Source: Spirochaetia bacterium | GTDB taxonomy: Bacteria; Spirochaetota; Spirochaetia; Treponematales; Breznakiellaceae | Reading direction: 5' to 3' | NCBI GenBank assembly: GCA_025997715.1 | Contig: BNUY01000046.1 | Span: 1 to 18,733, forward strand | Length of the DNA: 18,733 nucleotides | Shown: in pieces, positions 15,089 to 18,733 of the stretch | Position numbering within the stretch: the stretch's first letter is position 1 | How the letters are laid out: the number at the start of each line of letters is the position of its first letter | Notes under the pieces: generated by a model | What the model saw: the letters and a program-made list of their open reading frames with translations, nothing else | The model's database searches: none | What the model was told of the DNA's origin: nothing | Translations under genes and position numbers: made by a program

Positions 15089-16600
15089 TCACACTTCAAA
15101 CCGGCGCCAAACCGTATCAAGGGCCTCGCAAACCGCGGTGTATTTCTCGTACTTTGGGCGGTAGAGGGCGGCGGCTTTTTTATCCGGGAAAACCGGCGCG
15201 GAGATCCGGACCATGGCCTTGGCGGCTTCCTCATAGTCCCGGTACACCCCGGCGGATATTGCGGCGGCCATGGCGCAACCCAGGGCGCCAAGCTCCTTAA
15301 CCCCGGTGACGGTTTCAATGGGCAATTCCAAAATATCCGCGAACATCTGAACCCAGAGCCGGGAATTCGCCGCGCCCCCTGCCATACGGATAGCCTCGGG
15401 GGGCTTCCGCACCGAAAGGAGCTTGTCGATATGGCTTTTCGCGGAAAAGACCACCCCCTCATAGACGGACCGCAGCATGTGGGCCTTGGTGTGGAAACTG
15501 GTCAGCCCGATAAAACTTGCCTTTGCCAGGGGATGGCGGTTTGAGCCGTGAAGGAAGGGCAGAAAATAGACGTCGCAGGAATCCACCGGAATGTTTGCCA
15601 CCATTTCATCCAGGTGGCCGTACAGTTTCTTCCCCGCAGGGACCGGCTCATTTTGCAGACAATTCTGAATAACCCACTCTAAATTGCCCGCCCCGGTGGA
15701 ACTGGATTCTTCCAGAAGGTAGAAACCCGGCATAGCATAGAGGGAATTCATGGCCACACAGGTCCCGGTGATGGGGGCGGAAGCTATAAATTCGTTGATG
15801 CTCCAGGTGCCGGTAATGGTACAAAGATACTCTGGCTTGGTCACCGACATGGCGATGGCACAGGAGTCGATATCAAACATACCACCCGCCACGGGGGTTC
15901 CCGCGGCAAGGCCGGTACGCTGCGCGGTTTCCGCCGTTATAGCGCCGCAAGTTTCACTGGAATACCGCAGGGGCGGTATCATGTCATAGGCTTCTTCAAT
16001 CCCCAGGCCGGCAAGCATGTCCCGGTCAATCCGGGCATCCCGGACATTCATCATGCCGGAACCGGATATGTTGGTAGCCTCGCTAAAGGCTTCGCCGGTC
16101 AGGCGGAACCGGATATAGTCGGTTACCGAAAAAGCCCAGCGGATGGAATTGTAGGCTTTGGGGTCATGCTCCTTCATCCATGCCAGGATTGAAACGGGCT
16201 GGCAGGCCATGATCTGCTGGCAGAGCCGGGGATAGAGGGCGTCAAAGGTTCCCTCCCGCTTCCATTTTTCCGGATATTGCCAAGCCCGGTTGTCCGTGGA
16301 GATAATGCCCTTATAGGCGGGCTTCTCGTCCTTCCCCCAGGCATAGAGGCCCTTACCGTGGCCGCATACCGCCACCCCCGCGATGGCCGAGGGGGCGGCG
16401 CCGGAGTCGGCAAGTACCTGCTTGATACAGGCGCAGTTTTGGTCCCACAGGTCTTCCATATCCCGCTCGGTATAACCCGGACGGGGGGTAAGCACCAGGG
16501 TTTGACGGGAGGCAACGGCAAGTTCCTTACCATCGAGGGTAAAGAGCGCCGCTTTTATAACCGTACCGCCGTTATCAATGCCAAGTACAAACCGTTCCAT
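15089..16600 (-). CDS. FGGY-family carbohydrate kinase, L-xylulokinase-like
   Basis: A 503-residue FGGY kinase whose pattern follows E. coli LyxK (L-xylulokinase). Shared features are [15 protein letters not shown] (6-20, ATP phosphate loop with Asp9), [12 protein letters not shown] (41-52), GHGKGLYAW (80-88), the [10 protein letters not shown] segment (177-186), GGMFDIDS with catalytic-base candidate Asp243, TGTWSIN (263-269), the [10 protein letters not shown] run near 300, FLPFLHGSN and GGAANSRLW near 410. It would phosphorylate L-xylulose (or a similar ketopentose) at O5, the entry step for the two epimerases downstream. AAGGAA lies about six bases before the ATG. It is the first intact gene of the operon, behind a strong promoter and a 3' gene remnant. 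Exact sugar specificity cannot be proven from sequence. Confidence 0.9.
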   Translation of the reverse strand: MERFVLGIDNGGTVIKAALFTLDGKELAVASRQTLVLTPRPGYTERDMEDLWDQNCACIKQVLADSGAAPSAIAGVAVCGHGKGLYAWGKDEKPAYKGIISTDNRAWQYPEKWKREGTFDALYPRLCQQIMACQPVSILAWMKEHDPKAYNSIRWAFSVTDYIRFRLTGEAFSEATNISGSGMMNVRDARIDRDMLAGLGIEEAYDMIPPLRYSSETCGAITAETAQRTGLAAGTPVAGGMFDIDSCAIAMSVTKPEYLCTITGTWSINEFIASAPITGTCVAMNSLYAMPGFYLLEESSSTGAGNLEWVIQNCLQNEPVPAGKKLYGHLDEMVANIPVDSCDVYFLPFLHGSNRHPLAKASFIGLTSFHTKAHMLRSVYEGVVFSAKSHIDKLLSVRKPPEAIRMAGGAANSRLWVQMFADILELPIETVTGVKELGALGCAMAAAISAGVYRDYEEAAKAMVRISAPVFPDKKAAALYRPKYEKYTAVCEALDTVWRRFEV

Positions 16601-16609
16601 TGCGTTCCT

Positions 16610-16678
16610 TTACAGTAATTCTGCGGGCACGGCGCCGAAGTAGTCGTTGGCGTAGGAAACCCATTTTTCCGTGTGGGC
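16610..16678 (-). pseudogene. 3' stub of a deleted gene upstream of the kinase
   Basis: Reading the - strand, 22 codons ending in TAA (16612-16610) encode AHTEKWVSYANDYFGAVPAE then LL, with strongly C-ending codons like the genuine genes here. The frame is closed immediately upstream by TGA (16681-16679) and has no start codon. It ends only nine bases before the kinase ATG, a typical intra-operon spacing. I read it as the C-terminal end of a former first gene of the operon, the rest having been deleted. I do not recognise the parent protein, and a chance coding-like stretch cannot be excluded. Confidence 0.5.
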
Positions 16679-16686
16679 TCAGAACC

Positions 16687-16708
16687 GTATGTTAGTTTAC
16701 CTGCATAC
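16687..16708. promoter_or_regulatory. 22-bp operator-like palindrome over the kinase-operon -10 box
   Basis: GTATG at 16687-16691 and CATAC at 16704-16708 are the ends of a 22-bp imperfect dyad (six of nine bases paired per arm, TTTA centre). It covers the -10 box and the likely start site. Size and position suit a repressor such as a LacI-family protein. A LacI-type DNA-binding domain remnant lies about 0.7 kb away. The link is inference. Confidence 0.4.
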
Positions 16709-16722
16709 CCTTTTTCTGTCAA
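16694..16722 (-). promoter_or_regulatory. Sigma-70 promoter of the L-xylulose kinase operon
   Basis: On the - strand a perfect TTGACA (16722-16717) is followed after 17 bases by TAAACT (16699-16694). Transcription would begin near 16687, at the edge of the gene stub, giving a leader of about 85 bases before the kinase ATG. The sequence between this promoter and the DUF3782-like gene (16723-16825) holds nothing else I can identify. Confidence 0.65.
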
Positions 16723-16825
16723 ATAAAACTTTTACCATTGAGCCGGTTCCAAAATAAGGATTAACCACTTTTCCACCCTCGGACTCCTGCTTTCTTATCC
16801 TTTCTTTTGTCCGTGTTGGGGCATA

Positions 16826-17404
16826 TTACCATTCCCCCGGCTTAAATCCGGCGGGACATTCGGCAAGCGCTACGTTTTCCCCGGTCAGTTCCAACACAAA
16901 AAAACCGGCCTCTTGGGCGTAGGCCTGTATATCCGGGTCAACCGATCCGCCGGCCATTGCCCCAAGCAGTTTTCTACCAACACACTGGGCGGGCGGGTAT
17001 TTCCGTATCAGTTCCATCCGCTTACGGTGATGGTCAACATCGTCCTTTCTATCCAAGTGGGCTTTGACCTCCACCGCCATGGCGTATTCGCCGTTTGCAA
17101 GCAGAATATCTATGTCGGTAAGAACGCGGCTGGTATGCCCCTCATACACCGGCATACGCTGGTATGCCTGCTTCAGGTTATACGGATAGGCGTCAAACTT
17201 TTCCCATAACCGGGCCGCAATAAGGTTTTCCACCAGTTCCCCCAGGGTATTGTTCAAACCGCCCATATTCGCCGTTACCCGGTCAAGCAGTTTTTTCGTC
17301 TCCTGGAAGCCCCGGTCCGTCTCCTCCTGTTTCCGGCCTATATCCTGGAACATCTCCCGGATCTGCTCAAAGGTCATTGGCTCTTCTTTTGACGTTGTGA
17401 TCAT
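16826..17404 (-). CDS. DUF3782-like protein with PD-(D/E)XK nuclease-type fold
   Basis: A 192-residue protein. Residues about 12-45 form a predicted coiled coil (FEQIREMFQDIGRKQEETDR, then more Glu/Lys heptads). Next come GELVENLI with Glu56 and Glu59, and a core with LTDIDILL (Asp97, Asp99) and VEVKAHL (Glu112, Lys114). This Glu-x-Lys following an Asp strand is the PD-(D/E)XK nuclease signature. The C-terminal GAMAGGSVDPDIQAYAQEAGFFVLEL matches the DUF3782-type proteins abundant in some spirochaetes and cyanobacteria. Activity on DNA is not demonstrated for this family as far as I know. The ATG at 17404 overlaps the stop of the LacI fragment as ATGA, with GAGGG about eight bases upstream. 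A second in-frame ATG at residue 10 follows GAAGAG and is an alternative start. Confidence 0.75.
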   Translation of the reverse strand: MITTSKEEPMTFEQIREMFQDIGRKQEETDRGFQETKKLLDRVTANMGGLNNTLGELVENLIAARLWEKFDAYPYNLKQAYQRMPVYEGHTSRVLTDIDILLANGEYAMAVEVKAHLDRKDDVDHHRKRMELIRKYPPAQCVGRKLLGAMAGGSVDPDIQAYAQEAGFFVLELTGENVALAECPAGFKPGEW

Positions 17405-17646
17405 CTGGTACCCTCTTGTATGGAGTATACATAAAAATAGCCTTTATAGCAAACCGGTCCGATAGTTTTAGTGTGCTTAAATTTCATCTTCCGGGCAATG
17501 GGATTGGCGGTATATTCCATTTCCTTTACCACCGCGATAACCCGTTCGGCCAGCTCATCACTGACATATTTGTTTTTATTGATAACATTGGAAACGGTGG
17601 ATATGGAAACCCCGGCCCGCTTCGCAATATCAGTAATGGTGATCAT
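17401..17646 (-). pseudogene. LacI-family regulator reduced to its DNA-binding domain
   Basis: The 81-residue frame begins with a complete LacI/PurR helix-turn-helix: ITDIAKRAGVSISTVSNVIN at residues 3-22. The helix through VKEMEYTANPIARKMK (40-55) follows, including the hinge region, and then KTIG, where the ligand-binding domain normally starts. After that the sequence becomes PVCYKGYFYVYSIQEGTR, unrelated to the family, and ends. Full LacI proteins are about 330-350 aa, so the effector and dimerisation domains are absent. The ATG overlaps the aminopeptidase stop by one base (TAATG), and the stop overlaps the DUF3782-like ATG. It is most likely a remnant from a rearrangement. A small functional DNA-binding protein is possible but would lack the usual dimer interface. 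Confidence 0.8.
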
Positions 17647-18733
17647 TAGGCGTCCCGCAAAAACGCAATATACCCCTTATAGGTGGTGTAGAGGTCTATC
17701 TTGCTGATCACCTCGAAGGGTGAATGCATGGAGAGTACCGGAATACCGCAGTCCAGGACTTCTACCCCCAGGCCGGCCACATACTGGGCGATGGTTCCGC
17801 CGCCGCCTTTATCCACCTTACCCAGGGCGCCGAACTGCCATCGGACCTTGCTGCGGTTGAGGATGACCTGCACCTGCTGGCAGAATTCGGCGTTAGCCTC
17901 ACTGCCGCCGACCTTGCCGCGGCTGCCGGTGGCTTTAGACAGCACGATACCCTTACCTAAGTAGGAGGCGGTCTTTTTGTCGTATACCGAATCGTAGTTG
18001 GGGTCAAAGGCGGAGTTTACATCCGCGGAGAGCATGGCGGATTTGCTCAAGGCCTGGCGCAGGCTTATGTTGGAATAGCCGTCAAGGGTTTTTGAACCCA
18101 GGTAGGCCGCGAAATTTTCGAAGAGCCGGGACTGCGCGCCGGTGTTCCCCATGGAGCCTATCTCTTCCTTGTCGGTGAGGAGGCAAACCACGGTCTTTTC
18201 GGGGGTTTCTTTGGCAAAACTCAGGGTGCCCCGGAGAGCGGCAAAGGCGCAGCAACGGTCGTCATGGCCGTAGCCGCCTATCATGCTGCGGTCAAAACCC
18301 AGGTCACGGGCTTTGTGGGCGGGGACAAACTCAAGCTCCGCGCCGGCAAAGTCTTCTTCCCGGATGCCGTATTTTTCGTAAAGGATGCTGAGCAGCCGGA
18401 GCTTCACCTTGTCCTTGGCCTTGGGGTCTTTGTAGGGCCGGGACCCTGCCAGAATGTCCAGCCCCTCGCCGTTAACGAATTCCGAGGCCTTTTTCGCCAT
18501 CTGTTCCTGGGCAAGGTGGGGCAGCAGGTCGGTGATGCAGAATACCGGGTCGTCCTCATCCTCCCCGATACATATTTCCCGCACTACCCCATCCTGACCA
18601 ATCACCGTGCCGTGCATAGCCAGGGGGATGGTGAGCCACTGGTAGTGTTTTATGCCGCCGTAGTAGTGGGTGTCCAGCATGGCTAACTCGGTATCTTCGT
18701 AGAGGGGGTTTGTTTTCAGGTCGATACGGGGGG
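17646..18733 (-). CDS. M18-family aminopeptidase, 5' end beyond the window
   Basis: A zinc aminopeptidase of the M18 (aspartyl aminopeptidase / aminopeptidase I) family, which trims N-terminal residues from peptides in the cytosol. The frame is open to the window edge: before the Met at 18680 it reads PRIDLKTNPLYEDTELA, which is family sequence, so the start lies outside. In residues counted from that Met, DTHYYGGIKHYQW (3-15) carries the first metal His. GGYGHDDRCCAF (135-146) gives the bridging Asp, and LLTDKEEIGSMGNTGAQS (167-184) gives the catalytic Glu pair. LSKATGSRGKVGGSEANAEF and SMHSPFEV follow, the latter with the last His. About 361 codons are present of an expected 430-470. The stop forms TAATG with the LacI fragment. 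Confidence 0.92.
   Translation of the reverse strand, partial: PRIDLKTNPLYEDTELAMLDTHYYGGIKHYQWLTIPLAMHGTVIGQDGVVREICIGEDEDDPVFCITDLLPHLAQEQMAKKASEFVNGEGLDILAGSRPYKDPKAKDKVKLRLLSILYEKYGIREEDFAGAELEFVPAHKARDLGFDRSMIGGYGHDDRCCAFAALRGTLSFAKETPEKTVVCLLTDKEEIGSMGNTGAQSRLFENFAAYLGSKTLDGYSNISLRQALSKSAMLSADVNSAFDPNYDSVYDKKTASYLGKGIVLSKATGSRGKVGGSEANAEFCQQVQVILNRSKVRWQFGALGKVDKGGGGTIAQYVAGLGVEVLDCGIPVLSMHSPFEVISKIDLYTTYKGYIAFLRDA

Noticed and set aside
1..18733. CRISPR arrays, tRNA or rRNA genes, insertion sequences
   Set aside because: No regularly spaced direct repeats, cloverleaf-like sequences, transposase-like frames or terminal inverted repeats were found on reading through both strands.

Overview
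The window looks like chromosome from a fairly GC-rich anaerobic, polyol-using bacterium. A Treponema-like spirochete is my best guess. The guess rests on gene content (a DUF3842 protein, a YjfB-type motility protein, a DUF3782-like nuclease-fold protein, an M18 aminopeptidase, an L-xylulose pathway) and not on any rRNA or marker gene, so it is a moderate-confidence inference.

Left part (1-4906, all + strand): the 3' part of a DUF3842 gene is translationally coupled to an MFS permease. A small membrane-anchored ORF follows, then the larE-larC-larB cassette that builds the nickel-pincer nucleotide (NPN) cofactor of lactate racemase-type enzymes. No larA-like apoenzyme is in the window.

Centre-left (4907-8672, + strand): clpS-clpA-aat forms a compact bacterial N-degron cluster. 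It contains the transferase that adds the destabilising residue, the adaptor that recognises it and the unfoldase. It ends in a long inverted repeat.

Centre (8693-9818): a small motility-associated gene on the - strand has a sigma-28-like promoter. Diverging from it is an AT-rich, probably acquired antitoxin/PIN-toxin pair with its own strong promoter. An operator-like palindrome and promoter then lead into the next operon.

Right-centre (9819-16722): two carbohydrate operons meet tail to tail with 6 bp between stop codons. The + operon encodes a TIM-barrel sugar(-phosphate) isomerase/epimerase, a GatD-like zinc polyol dehydrogenase and a second zinc polyol dehydrogenase. The - operon encodes an L-xylulokinase-like kinase, an L-ribulose-5-P 4-epimerase, an L-xylulose-5-P 3-epimerase (UlaE-like) and an AlsE/Rpe-like epimerase. 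Together they suggest a route from a pentitol or similar polyol through L-xylulose to D-xylulose-5-P. The - operon has a TTGACA promoter with an overlapping palindrome, followed by what looks like the 3' stub of a deleted gene.

Right end (16826-18733, - strand): a partial M18 aminopeptidase gene is followed, through one- and four-base overlaps, by a truncated LacI-family DNA-binding domain and a DUF3782-like PD-(D/E)XK protein. This end looks rearranged: a regulator remnant lies close to the sugar operon it may once have controlled.
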